DNA of 33,512 nucleotides, from NCBI GenBank assembly GCA_020723325.1, contig DYJD01000051.1, forward strand, positions 1-33,512, given 5' to 3'. This document shows, piece by piece, positions 1 to 8,182 of the stretch. Source of the DNA: Desulfosudis oleivorans. GTDB lineage: Bacteria > Desulfobacterota > Desulfobacteria > Desulfobacterales > SURF-7. The translations under genes were made by a program, and so were the position numbers. Position 1 is the stretch's first letter; every line of letters starts with the position of its first letter. Below the pieces are notes generated by a model. That model was not told where the DNA came from and did not search any database. It saw nothing but the letters and a program-made list of their open reading frames with translations.

Positions 1-75
1 GAATGGCGCACCGCCCGTCCTAATAATATTCCAGCCAACAGTTTTGATTACACCCATTTCATGGTTGCGCCTTGA
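1..75 (+). CDS. C-terminal end of an unidentified gene (partial)
   Basis: The first 24 codons of frame 1 are open and end in TGA at 73-75, followed by a promoter-like sequence and the next gene. The peptide ends in FDYTHFMVAP. The piece is too short to assign a family. It is called because the frame is open from the window edge and stops exactly where a new transcription unit seems to begin. It could be chance. Confidence 0.4.
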   Translation, partial: EWRTARPNNIPANSFDYTHFMVAP

Positions 76-100
76 CACCCCCTGATCATTTCATTATCAT
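72..100 (+). promoter_or_regulatory. Sigma-70-type promoter for the HtrA pair
   Basis: TTGACA at 72-77 and TATCAT at 95-100 are separated by 17 bp, a near-consensus spacing and sequence. The -35 box overlaps the stop codon of the upstream partial gene. The start codon at 130 lies about 30 bp after the -10 box, leaving room for a short leader with an AAGGA ribosome site near 118-122. Confidence 0.55.
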
Positions 101-129
101 CATTTGTCTTTTTTAATAAGGAAAACATC

Positions 130-915
130 ATGAGCCATCGATTTCATCCAGCATGTTTTTTGGGGGCATTGTTGCTTGTCCTCACCGCCATATCCGCCCA
201 AGCCGGCAGCCTGGCCGAGGACGGCCGGGAGGTCATGGGTCTGCACGAACATGCGGTTGTCAAAGTCAAGCTGGTGCTGCGCTTCAAACTCTTCATGAAC
301 GGCAATGAGATCCGCAACAGTGAAAACAAGATCGAAGCCACCGGCACCGTGCTGGACCCGGCCGGCCTGACCATCATATCCCTCAGCATGACCGATCCGG
401 GCAAATTCGCCACCCTCAAGCTGCAATCCCAATTCGCGCCGGGTAAAATGGATGTGGAATCGGACCTGAACGAAGTCATCATCATTCAGCCGGACGGAAC
501 GGAATTGCCGGCCAAGGTGATCCTGCGCGACAAGGACCTGGATCTGGCTTTTGTTCAGCCCGTGGAAAAACCGGCCAAACCCCTCTCCGCCGTGGACACC
601 AAGCAAACCAGCCAATTGCAAATTCTGGACACAATCTTTGTTCTCAGTCGCCTGGGCAAGGTCGCCGGCAGTGTGCCCTCCATTGTGACCGATCGGATCC
701 AAGCCGTCATGAAAAAACCGCGGCTTTTTTACGTTCCCCACAAAAGCACTGATTTGGGTGCTCCGGTTTTCAACCGGGCAGGCAAATGGATCGGTAATCT
801 TCTGCTCAGAACCATCGTCGGCGATGATTTGTCCTCAGGCGCCATGGTGGTGATACTACCGGCTGCGGACATTCTTGAAGTCATCAGCCAAATACCCGGC
901 AAAAAAGAAAATTGA
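130..915 (+). CDS. Secreted HtrA-like protein lacking catalytic residues (pseudoprotease)
   Basis: 261 residues with an N-terminal signal peptide (hydrophobic stretch about residues 10-24, ending SAQA), so periplasmic or envelope located. The rest follows the trypsin-like fold of HtrA: a GTVLDP strand, the LDLAF strand that carries the catalytic Asp in relatives, and a C-terminal GAPVFNRAGKWIGN segment that lines up with the GNSGGPLVD serine loop. The usual TNHHV histidine motif is replaced by IISLSMTDP, and the nucleophile serine is replaced in STDLGAPVF, so at least two of the three catalytic residues are missing. No PDZ domain follows. It lies 7 bp upstream of the active HtrA and probably shares its mRNA. 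A substrate-binding or regulatory partner role is an inference; a protease role looks excluded. Confidence 0.72.
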   Translation: MSHRFHPACFLGALLLVLTAISAQAGSLAEDGREVMGLHEHAVVKVKLVLRFKLFMNGNEIRNSENKIEATGTVLDPAGLTIISLSMTDPGKFATLKLQSQFAPGKMDVESDLNEVIIIQPDGTELPAKVILRDKDLDLAFVQPVEKPAKPLSAVDTKQTSQLQILDTIFVLSRLGKVAGSVPSIVTDRIQAVMKKPRLFYVPHKSTDLGAPVFNRAGKWIGNLLLRTIVGDDLSSGAMVVILPAADILEVISQIPGKKEN

Positions 916-922
916 GGAATAC

Positions 923-2959
923 ATGCTTCGGTTGCAAACCCGCCGACCATTACCCGCAATGCTGCTTGGATTCATCTTATGGGCCTTTCCCGGCCAGGGC
1001 CAGGCAGAATCCGCTTCCCTTCGTCATCAGATTGAAAGCGCCATTGCCCAGGTCAAACCCGCCCTGGTTCAGATTCATGTAATTCAAACCGTATACAGCG
1101 GCGGCCGGGAATTTAAAACCGAAAGCACCGGCAGCGGCACCATCATCACCGCGGCCGGTCATATCGTCACCAACCACCATGTGGCCGGCCATGCAACCCG
1201 GATATTCTGCATCCTTTTAAACAAGGAAAAACTCGAAGCAGAATGGATCGGCTCCGACCCCTTGTCGGATTTGACCGTGCTGAAGCTTAAGTCCACAGAA
1301 GGTCGATCCTTTCCCTTTGCCCGCTTTGGCGAATCCGCAAGTGTGCAGGTGGGTGACCGGGTGTTGGCCATGGGCAGTCCCGTGTCACTGTCCCAGTCGG
1401 TCACCCTTGGAATTGTCAGCAACATCGGCATGACCCTGCCACTATTGCTGAAAAAAGGCGCCTACCGTTTTATTCTGGACGGCGAGGATGTGGGCGCCTA
1501 TGTGCTCTGGATCGGGCATGATGCCGCCATCTATCAGGGGAATTCCGGCGGGCCGTTGGTGGATTTGGCGGGAAGGATCATCGGCATCAATGAAATCGGC
1601 ATCGGACTGGGCGGCGCCATTCCTTCCGACCTGGCCGCCCCCATTGTCGACCAACTCATTGAAAAAGGCTATATCACCCGCAGTTGGACCGGCTGGGAAA
1701 TCCAGCCCCTGCTGCATGAAGACAAGAATGCCCAAGGCGTCCTGCTTTCGGGTACGGCTAAAAACTCTCCGGCGGAAAAAGCCGGCTTCGAATCCGGCGA
1801 CATTTTAATCCGGGTCAACAGCCTGCCTGTTTCCGTTAAAAATCCGGAAGAACTACCCCTGTTCAACCGCATGGAAGCGGAACTGCCCATTGATCAAAAA
1901 GTGCCGGTGGAAATCATGCGCAACCATCGGAAAATGGAATTGACCATCATCCCCATGGAACGTGAAGCCGCCCGGTCCCGCACGGTCGAAGCCAAAACAT
2001 GGGGAATCACCGTTCAAAATATTTCCGGGCCGGCGGCCAGAGAATTGAAACGCGCTTCCCTGGATGGAGTTCTGGTCACTTCTGTGCGGCCCGGCGGGCC
2101 CGGCGGCGAGGCCAAGCCTTCCCTGAACGCCGGCGACATTCTGCTGAGAGTAAATGAACTGCCTTTGAAATCGGTTCAGGATCTGCTGAACGCAACCCAA
2201 AAGCTGTCCGTCGGTCATAATGAGCCCTTTCCGGTTTTAGTGGAATTTGATCGTTCTTCGGAAAGATTGATCAGCGTAGTGCAAATCGGGACCCGGGACA
2301 TCAGCGACCCCGGTCTGGAAGTAAAGAAGGCCTGGCTGCCGGTGGCCACCCAGGTGATTACCAGGGAAATGGCCCGGTCCCTGGGCATTCCCAACCGTAC
2401 CGGCGTCCGGATCACCCAGGTGTACGAGGGCAGTACGGCTGAAACCGCCGGCTTGGCCGTGGGCGACTTGATTCTTAAAATTGATGATGAAGCGATTCCG
2501 GCAGCCCATGTGGAAGATTACGAGGTCTTTCAAAGCATGCTGCGCCAATATGCGGTGGGTGCCTTCGTGACACTGAATATTTTGCGGGACGGCCGGGAGT
2601 TGTCCATTCCGGTGCAACTGGTCCGCGCCCCCCAACTGCCCCGGGAAATGTCCAAATATCATGACCGGCATTTTGAATTCACGGCCCGGGATCTGTCTTT
2701 TTATGATCTTGCCGCGAGCAAATTGCCCAAGGACCGCTCCGGTGTTCTGGTGGAGGAAGTCACCCCCGGCTCCTGGGCGGCCCTGGGTCAACTGGCGGCA
2801 GGGGATATCATCGTCGCCGTGGACGGAAAGGACATCCGGGATGTGAACACCCTTGATGGGAAAATGAAGGAAATTCAGCAGGCCCAACCGGACTCATGTG
2901 TATTTCACATTTTGCGCGGAGTGCACCACATTTTTCTCCAACTGGAAATCAAATGGTAG
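923..2959 (+). CDS. HtrA/Deg-family periplasmic serine protease with four PDZ domains
   Basis: 678 residues from ATG 923, preferred over an in-frame ATG at 875 because GAGGAA lies just upstream and the protein then starts with a signal peptide (residues 1-28). The protease domain (about 35-245) has an intact triad: H86 in TNHHVAGH, D116 in DPLSDLTVLK and S208 in QGNSGGPL. Four PDZ-like repeats follow at about 262-345, 355-455, 470-567 and 585-675, each with a GDILIRVN, GDILLRVN, GDLILKID or GDIIVAVDG strand. DegP and DegQ have two PDZ domains, so this is an extended architecture. Expected role: quality control of misfolded envelope proteins. It is probably co-transcribed with the inactive HtrA-like gene 7 bp upstream and ends 6 bp before a convergent gene. 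Confidence 0.92.
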   Translation: MLRLQTRRPLPAMLLGFILWAFPGQGQAESASLRHQIESAIAQVKPALVQIHVIQTVYSGGREFKTESTGSGTIITAAGHIVTNHHVAGHATRIFCILLNKEKLEAEWIGSDPLSDLTVLKLKSTEGRSFPFARFGESASVQVGDRVLAMGSPVSLSQSVTLGIVSNIGMTLPLLLKKGAYRFILDGEDVGAYVLWIGHDAAIYQGNSGGPLVDLAGRIIGINEIGIGLGGAIPSDLAAPIVDQLIEKGYITRSWTGWEIQPLLHEDKNAQGVLLSGTAKNSPAEKAGFESGDILIRVNSLPVSVKNPEELPLFNRMEAELPIDQKVPVEIMRNHRKMELTIIPMEREAARSRTVEAKTWGITVQNISGPAARELKRASLDGVLVTSVRPGGPGGEAKPSLNAGDILLRVNELPLKSVQDLLNATQKLSVGHNEPFPVLVEFDRSSERLISVVQIGTRDISDPGLEVKKAWLPVATQVITREMARSLGIPNRTGVRITQVYEGSTAETAGLAVGDLILKIDDEAIPAAHVEDYEVFQSMLRQYAVGAFVTLNILRDGRELSIPVQLVRAPQLPREMSKYHDRHFEFTARDLSFYDLAASKLPKDRSGVLVEEVTPGSWAALGQLAAGDIIVAVDGKDIRDVNTLDGKMKEIQQAQPDSCVFHILRGVHHIFLQLEIKW

Positions 2960-2965
2960 TTTTGT

Positions 2966-3955
2966 TTATTCCAATTCCTTGATTTTTTCAACCTTGCCGG
3001 CCTCGACCCCGATGATGCCTTCATAGCGTTTGTAATAAATCACGTCCTCGATGCGTTCATAGGCAGGGGTCAAAATCTTCTTGCCGCCTTTCAAGGTAAT
3101 CTCGTAGCGGTTTTCTTCACCCTCGTGCGCGGCCTTGGCCTGCTTTTCGCTTTCTGTTTTGGTTGGAGCTGCAGGTTTTTGCCCATAATCACGGCAGGCG
3201 CCGCTCCATTGTTCCATCGACAGCTTGCCTGTCACGATGCCGTTTCTTAACATGACCCAGGTATTGCCGTAATTCAAGAAATCCGGATATTCACAAGTGG
3301 CCGTGGCCCGCGGCTGCCCGGCCACGGCAATGACTTCATCCATGGTCATGCCGGTTTGAATCTTTTCAGCAGCGATTTTTGTCTTTGAGTCGATGAGATA
3401 TTCTATTTTTTCCAATTCATCCATCTGCCGGGTTATGGCCTGACATTTGGTTCTCAACTTCAAGGCCTTGTCGCCGTTCTCCGCGGCCAGTTTGCGATGA
3501 GTTGATTCATATTCTTCTTCCTGCTTTTTTAATTGAAGGCGATCCTGCTTGATTTTGCCCGCCAATTGCTTGTCTTCAGCCAACTCTTTCAGGCTCCTGC
3601 CGATATGGTCCGTATCCACCGTGGTCTGTATGGAAACCGTCAGGAACAGTTTATTATCTTCCCAGCGCCAGACCGGTTCGCCGGCCTCGATCTTTAACAG
3701 AATATCGGCATAAATGTTGATGTCATCCTGGTCAAACCAGTAGTCGTCGCCATAGGCACTTTTCTGCAAATAATAATGAACCGATTCCAATAATTTGCGT
3801 TTGGCCTGCAGGAAGCAGAAACGCCGCGCATCATTGCGGGTGTCGTTCTCGCCCAATTCAAGGGTATAATCAGCGGTTATAACCTTTTGTTCGGCAAGGG
3901 CATTTGAACCCATGCTCAACAAGCCCAGCAGCAATAAAATTACCGTGCGTTTCAT
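2966..3955 (-). CDS. Secreted coiled-coil protein with a BamE/SmpA-like segment
   Basis: 329 residues from ATG 3955. This start is chosen over an upstream in-frame ATG at 3988 because it begins with a clean signal peptide (MKRTVILLLLGLL, ending ALA) and has AAGGAGC upstream. The N-terminal part (about 25-130) has an AKRKLLESVHYYL helix reminiscent of LPP20/FlgT-type N-domains. About 130-200 is a charged coiled coil. About 205-255 has the IQTGMTMDEVIAVAGQP pattern of BamE/SmpA-like domains, where a Gly-Met-Thr turn precedes a helix and a GxP. The C-terminus holds a short LKGGKKI...IIGVEAGKVEKI beta motif. The likely location is the periplasm. It is convergent with the HtrA gene and divergent from the subtilase. 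No function is assigned. Confidence 0.75.
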   Translation of the reverse strand: MKRTVILLLLGLLSMGSNALAEQKVITADYTLELGENDTRNDARRFCFLQAKRKLLESVHYYLQKSAYGDDYWFDQDDINIYADILLKIEAGEPVWRWEDNKLFLTVSIQTTVDTDHIGRSLKELAEDKQLAGKIKQDRLQLKKQEEEYESTHRKLAAENGDKALKLRTKCQAITRQMDELEKIEYLIDSKTKIAAEKIQTGMTMDEVIAVAGQPRATATCEYPDFLNYGNTWVMLRNGIVTGKLSMEQWSGACRDYGQKPAAPTKTESEKQAKAAHEGEENRYEITLKGGKKILTPAYERIEDVIYYKRYEGIIGVEAGKVEKIKELE

Positions 3956-4106
3956 TTTGACCTTCAGCTCCTTTTCATCCAAATCCAACCAAGGGGAACT
4001 GTATACCGCAAAAAACGCCCATGGTCAAAGTTCTTTAAGGTTTGAAGTATTTGACGGCATATGGTAGCCTGGGGTAGGTGTATAATTCTGTGTCAGCGAG
4101 TGTGAA

Positions 4107-6134
4107 ATGATTCAAAAAAAAACGGCTTGGATCATCCTAGCCTTCTGGTCGGTCATCATTCATGCCCCGGCCGGCTTCCCTTACGAAGCCCGCCGGTCAT
4201 CGGCTTTTCAATCCCATGTTCCCAATGAGATCATCGTACGTTTCAAAGCAAATGGAAAACGCACGGCCCAGCACTACACGGACCGCCACAACATGGTTGT
4301 GAAGCGGCGCTTGGCCTTCATCGAGGCTGATCATGTCCGCTTGCCGGAGGGTATGGACATGGAAACCGCTCTAGACATATTGCGCCATGATGCGGATGTG
4401 CTGTACGCTGAACCCAATTACCTGCGCCATGCCCTCAAAAGAATACCCAATGATCCGTTCTTTGACCAGCTTTGGGGGCTGGATAATGTCGGGCAGACCG
4501 TGAATAATACCGCCGGCAATTTCAATGCGGATATCAACGGGCCGGAGGCCTGGGATATCTCAACCGGCGGCGATGTGGTCATCGCCGTGATCGACTCGGG
4601 TATTGATTTCCTGCATCCGGATTTGAAAAACAATTTATGGACCAATGCCAAGGAAATTCCGGACAATCGCAAAGACGACGACGGCAACGGCTTCAGCGAT
4701 GATATCCACGGCTGGAATTTTATCAATTACAACCCGCCGAACAGCAAAGGGAGCAACAACATCATCGACTCCAACCACCACGGCACCCACTTGAGCGGCA
4801 TCATAGCAGCCCAGGGGAATAACGGGTTGGGCACCAGCGGCGTGTGCTGGAAAGCCAAAATCATGGCCCTGAAATTTCTGGATGCTTTCGGTGAGGGCAA
4901 TATTTCAGATGAAATCGCCGCCATTGACTATGCTGTCCAAAACGGGGCCAGGATCATCAACGCCAGCTTCGGTGATTATGAGTTCAGCCAGGCCGAGGCA
5001 GACGCCATCAAACAGGCCGGAAACGCCGGCGTCCTGTTTGTGGCCGCGGCCGGCAACGACGGCAACAACAACGACAGCAAACCACTCTACCCGGCCGGTT
5101 ACGATATTGCGAATATCATCTCCGTGGCAGCCACTGATCCCATGGACGAGCTGGCGACTTGGTCCAATTTCGGCTTCAAGACCGTGGACATCGCCGCCCC
5201 GGGTGTCAACATCTATGCGCCCCAGCCCGGCCGGGAGAATGTCTGGTCAGAGGACTTTGATCAAAGCCTTGGCGGCACATGGAATCTCACCGCCCCTTGG
5301 TCGCATTTATGGCCGACAAACAACCAAAGCAAGATTCATTCCGGTGACGGCGCGCTAACCACCCGGCCGGATGACGATCTTGACAGAAACGTTGCAGCCA
5401 CCGCTGCTGCGCCGGTGATCGATCTGCGCAATCGTTCCAATAGCCGCTTGAATTTTTTTCTGAAACGCCATTCTGCCCGGGGCAAGGACATTCTTTCTGT
5501 GCAAACCGCCACAGATCCCCAAGGACCCTGGGATCAACGGCCGGTGGAAGTCCGCATTCCCCATTTGGGCACTTCTGAAACATTCAGAAACGGGATTGAC
5601 GCCGGTTTTACCGATTGGCGCGAAGCCCTGGTGGACATCGGTCAACTGGATGGAGTTGCCCGGGCCTATATCCGCCTCACCGTTCTGGCTGAAAACGGTA
5701 TGCTGGCGGATCAGGACGGCTGGTACATTGATGACGCAAGTATATCAACCAGTGCCAAGGTTTACAGCGGTCCGGAGACGGATTACTACCGTCTGATGAG
5801 CGGTACTTCCATTGCCGCGCCTTTTGTTTCAGGTATCGCCGGTCTCATCTGGAGCCGTTACCCCACCCTGACCTGTTGTCAGATCAAGAGTGCCGTTCTG
5901 GCCGGCGGTGACCCCCAAGCCGGGTTAAGCGGAAAGATCACTTATGAAAAAAGAGTGAATGCCTTGAACAGTCTGACACTCGCCGCAGAGCCCTCCTCCC
6001 TGCCGGAATTGTGCAGCAACAGCGGCGGCGGCAACACCGGCAGCCAGAGCAATGGAAGCAGCGGTGATAAAAGCAGCGCCCCGTGCTTCATCAGCCTTAT
6101 AGCAGGATCGACTTGCCCTTTATCACCGTTTTAA
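4107..6134 (+). CDS. Secreted subtilisin-family (S8) protease with a jelly-roll insertion
   Basis: 675 residues with a signal peptide (about 1-25), an inhibitor-like propeptide (about 38-105, NEIIVRF to YAEPNY) and a peptidase S8 domain. Catalytic residues are D163 in VIDSGIDF, H225 in HHGTHLSG and S568 in SGTSIAAP, with oxyanion N317 in AAAGNDG. Between the IAAPGV strand and the serine loop sits about 185 extra residues (375-558) ending DGWYIDDASIS, resembling MAM/immune-inhibitor-A jelly rolls; most subtilases have only a short loop there. The tail is Gly/Ser/Asn-rich and ends in a Cys-Phe-Ile motif at 660-662 that recalls the CFI-box C-terminal sorting signal but stops early. A divergent gene lies upstream. 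The start has only a weak ribosome site. Role: extracellular or surface protein degradation. Confidence 0.9.
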   Translation: MIQKKTAWIILAFWSVIIHAPAGFPYEARRSSAFQSHVPNEIIVRFKANGKRTAQHYTDRHNMVVKRRLAFIEADHVRLPEGMDMETALDILRHDADVLYAEPNYLRHALKRIPNDPFFDQLWGLDNVGQTVNNTAGNFNADINGPEAWDISTGGDVVIAVIDSGIDFLHPDLKNNLWTNAKEIPDNRKDDDGNGFSDDIHGWNFINYNPPNSKGSNNIIDSNHHGTHLSGIIAAQGNNGLGTSGVCWKAKIMALKFLDAFGEGNISDEIAAIDYAVQNGARIINASFGDYEFSQAEADAIKQAGNAGVLFVAAAGNDGNNNDSKPLYPAGYDIANIISVAATDPMDELATWSNFGFKTVDIAAPGVNIYAPQPGRENVWSEDFDQSLGGTWNLTAPWSHLWPTNNQSKIHSGDGALTTRPDDDLDRNVAATAAAPVIDLRNRSNSRLNFFLKRHSARGKDILSVQTATDPQGPWDQRPVEVRIPHLGTSETFRNGIDAGFTDWREALVDIGQLDGVARAYIRLTVLAENGMLADQDGWYIDDASISTSAKVYSGPETDYYRLMSGTSIAAPFVSGIAGLIWSRYPTLTCCQIKSAVLAGGDPQAGLSGKITYEKRVNALNSLTLAAEPSSLPELCSNSGGGNTGSQSNGSSGDKSSAPCFISLIAGSTCPLSPF

Positions 6135-6297
6135 AATCCGAAATTCGAATATCGAAATACGAAACAAATTCGAATTACCAAAATTCAAATAAAGCAACAT
6201 TAGCAAGCAATTTGGTCGTTGAACCGCTGTTTTTTGCTTTGTTTATTTGGTTATTGAAATTTTGAATTTGTTTCGAATTTCGGATTTCGATATTCTA
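6130..6297. repeat. Inverted-repeat element with ~55-bp AT-rich arms
   Basis: The left arm (about 6132-6193) and right arm (about 6236-6296) are imperfect reverse complements built from CGAAAT/TCGAATA-type units. In the left arm CG recurs every 7 bases at 6138, 6145, 6152 and 6159. A ~43-bp spacer separates them. The left arm contains the stop codon of the subtilase, so the element abuts or truncates that gene. It fills the gap between the subtilase and the aminopeptidase. It may be a MITE-like insertion or a long terminator-like hairpin; no transposase is present. Confidence 0.75.
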
Positions 6298-6341
6298 CTT
6301 AAATTATCTGATGCCGAAACAATTACCAAAGCCGAATAGCC

Positions 6342-7229
6342 TTATAGATCAAAAGGCGTCAGGCTCTCATAACCTGTCTCGGTGACCAGCACGGTTTGCT
6401 CAAACTGGGCCGATAAGGAGCCGTCGGCGGTGACCGCCGTCCAATTGTCCGTCAGGATCCGCAGGTGGGCCTTGCCGAGATTGATCATGGGCTCCACGGT
6501 GAAAACCATGCCCGGAACCAGTTTTATCCCCTCCCCTTTGCGGCCGAAATGTGGCACCTGGGGCGGTTCGTGAAAATCACAGCCGATGCCGTGCCCCACA
6601 AATTCGCGGACCACTGAACAGCCCTGCCCCTCGGCATATTGCTGAATGGCAAAGCCGATATCGCCGATGGTGTTTCCCGGCCGGACAGCGTCCAAGGCGG
6701 CCTTCAGGCTTTCCCGGGCCACGTTCACGATTTTTTGAGCATCGCGGCCCGGTGTGCCCACAAAAAAGGTTTTATTGGCGTCGGCATAAAAACCGTTCAG
6801 AATGGAGGTGACATCCACATTGATGATATCGCCCGCCAGCAGGATTCGTTCGCCGGGGATCCCATGGCAGATGACCTCGTTCACCGATGTGCAGACGCTT
6901 TTGGGAAAGCCTTTATAATTCAAAGGGGCCGGCCGGGCATTGTGGCGGAGGGTGAATTCATGCACCAGGGTATTGAGCTCATCTGTTTTCATTCCCGGCC
7001 GGATGGCCTGCGCCACCATGGCCAGGGTATCCACCACCAGTTTTCCCGCCTCACGGATGCCCGCGATCTCTTCTGGCTGCTTTAGGCGAATCTTGTGTTT
7101 TTTATAATAATACTGAGATAAATCCACAGGCTGCAAACCGGCTTTGCCGATACAGCATTTCTTATATTTTTTCCCGCTGCCGCATGGGCAGACTACATTT
7201 CGCCCGATTTTTTCATCATATTGTTTCAC
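6342..7229 (-). CDS. map: Type I methionine aminopeptidase with N-terminal SEC-C zinc motif
   Basis: 295 residues from GTG 7229, which has AAGGGA seven bases upstream; an in-frame GTG at 7247 would add six residues but has poorer spacing. It removes the initiator methionine from nascent proteins. Residues 11-29 form a SEC-C motif (VCPCGSGKKYKKCC; C14, C16, C25, C26), a zinc-binding element also found at the SecA C-terminus that may dock it at the ribosome. The pita-bread catalytic domain has all five metal ligands: D139 (INVDVT), D150 (FYADANKTF), H213 (GHGIG), E246 (FTVEPMI) and E277 (QFEQTV), plus substrate-binding H122. Length with the tail is normal for SEC-C-bearing MetAPs. It is transcribed alone, divergent from the GGDEF gene. 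Confidence 0.95.
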   Translation of the reverse strand: MKQYDEKIGRNVVCPCGSGKKYKKCCIGKAGLQPVDLSQYYYKKHKIRLKQPEEIAGIREAGKLVVDTLAMVAQAIRPGMKTDELNTLVHEFTLRHNARPAPLNYKGFPKSVCTSVNEVICHGIPGERILLAGDIINVDVTSILNGFYADANKTFFVGTPGRDAQKIVNVARESLKAALDAVRPGNTIGDIGFAIQQYAEGQGCSVVREFVGHGIGCDFHEPPQVPHFGRKGEGIKLVPGMVFTVEPMINLGKAHLRILTDNWTAVTADGSLSAQFEQTVLVTETGYESLTPFDL

Positions 7230-7390
7230 TCGGCAATCCCTTTGCACTCCATCAATGAATTCATACCCACCAAGCTAATTCAATCCGGTTGTGATGTCAA
7301 ACAAGAAACCGCAAAATTACACTTGATTCCTGCGCGGTTTATTTATATTCAGCCTTTACGGAATTCGATTCAGTCTGAGGAGGAAATCGT

Positions 7391-8086
7391 TTGGAATCCA
7401 ACCCCCAAGTGCAACTGGAGTGCCCGTTAAACAAAAACGATTGCCCGATCATCACTGCCCTGGGCCGAAGCCGCAGTGAATGCCTGAAACTGCGGGAATT
7501 GTCGCGCACCGACCCCCTCACCGGATTTTTTAATTTTCGACATCTGACGGAAGCACTGGGCAGTGAAATGGAGCGCACCTGCCGAACCGGTCTGCCCACC
7601 AGCCTGATCATGATCGATCTCGATTATTTCAAACGCATCAATGATACCTACGGCCATGAAGTCGGCAATGACGTTCTATGCTGGGCGAGCAACATCTTTC
7701 ATGAGAACATCCGCCGTATCGACATCCCTTGCCGCTTCGGCGGGGAAGAATTCGCCATTATTCTTCCCGGAACCCCCCTGAAAGGCGCCGTGCATGTGGC
7801 GGAACGTCTGCGAACGGCTCTCCAGGAAAAAACCTTTTCCGTCAATGCTTCCGTCCTGAACCTCAGCGCCAGTTTCGGTGTGGATGTCTACACCGGGAGA
7901 ACCGAATCCAATGTAAAGGAATTTATTCATCAAACCGACCAATTGCTGCTGGAAGCCAAACACAACGGCCGCAACCGGACCTGTTTCCATATATCCAAGA
8001 CCCTTCCGGTCTCCTCGGAGGTTTCCAAGGAAGAGCGCAATGCCCTGGGCATTTCCCGCCGGGCCAACGGGAATAATGTGGAATAA
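7391..8086 (+). CDS. Diguanylate cyclase (GGDEF) without an obvious sensor domain
   Basis: 231 residues. The start is TTG at 7391, supported by a very strong ribosome site (GAGGAGGAAATCGT directly before it). After about 35 residues a complete GGDEF domain begins at RTDPLTGFFNFRH (39-51). It has the metal-binding D76 in IMIDLDYFKRIND, active-site GGEEF at 117-121, and an inhibitory I-site RxxD (R108-D111) five residues before it, as in product-inhibited enzymes. It should therefore make cyclic di-GMP from two GTP. No PAS, REC or membrane segment is seen, so it is cytosolic and may be controlled by dimerisation or product inhibition. The C-terminal ~30 residues are polar and unassigned. The TTG start suggests low expression despite the strong ribosome site. 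Confidence 0.88.
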   Translation: MESNPQVQLECPLNKNDCPIITALGRSRSECLKLRELSRTDPLTGFFNFRHLTEALGSEMERTCRTGLPTSLIMIDLDYFKRINDTYGHEVGNDVLCWASNIFHENIRRIDIPCRFGGEEFAIILPGTPLKGAVHVAERLRTALQEKTFSVNASVLNLSASFGVDVYTGRTESNVKEFIHQTDQLLLEAKHNGRNRTCFHISKTLPVSSEVSKEERNALGISRRANGNNVE

Positions 8087-8107
8087 ATCCGGTTTGAACA
8101 AATCCTA

Positions 8108-8136
8108 TTGACCAAAATACCGGGGCGTCTTATATA
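8108..8136 (+). promoter_or_regulatory. Sigma-70-type promoter for the S1-domain gene
   Basis: TTGACC at 8108-8113 and TATATA at 8131-8136 are exactly 17 bp apart in the 96-bp gap between the GGDEF gene and the S1-domain gene. The start at 8183 has AAAGGAG (8170-8176) upstream. The promoter's position supports ATG 8183 rather than the in-frame TTG at 8108, which would lie inside the -35 box. Confidence 0.5.
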
Positions 8137-8182
8137 CCTCCAAGTCCAACATTATGAATCATTTCGCTTAAAGGAGTACCCC

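Noticed and set aside
4051-4086. Promoter for the subtilase (TTGACG and TATAAT)
   Set aside because: The boxes are 24 bp apart, too far for a standard sigma-70 promoter; no better pair was found.
5287-5645. Antisense open frames within the subtilase and other GC-rich genes
   Set aside because: They mirror the codon structure of the sense genes, show no domains or ribosome sites, and are treated as shadows.
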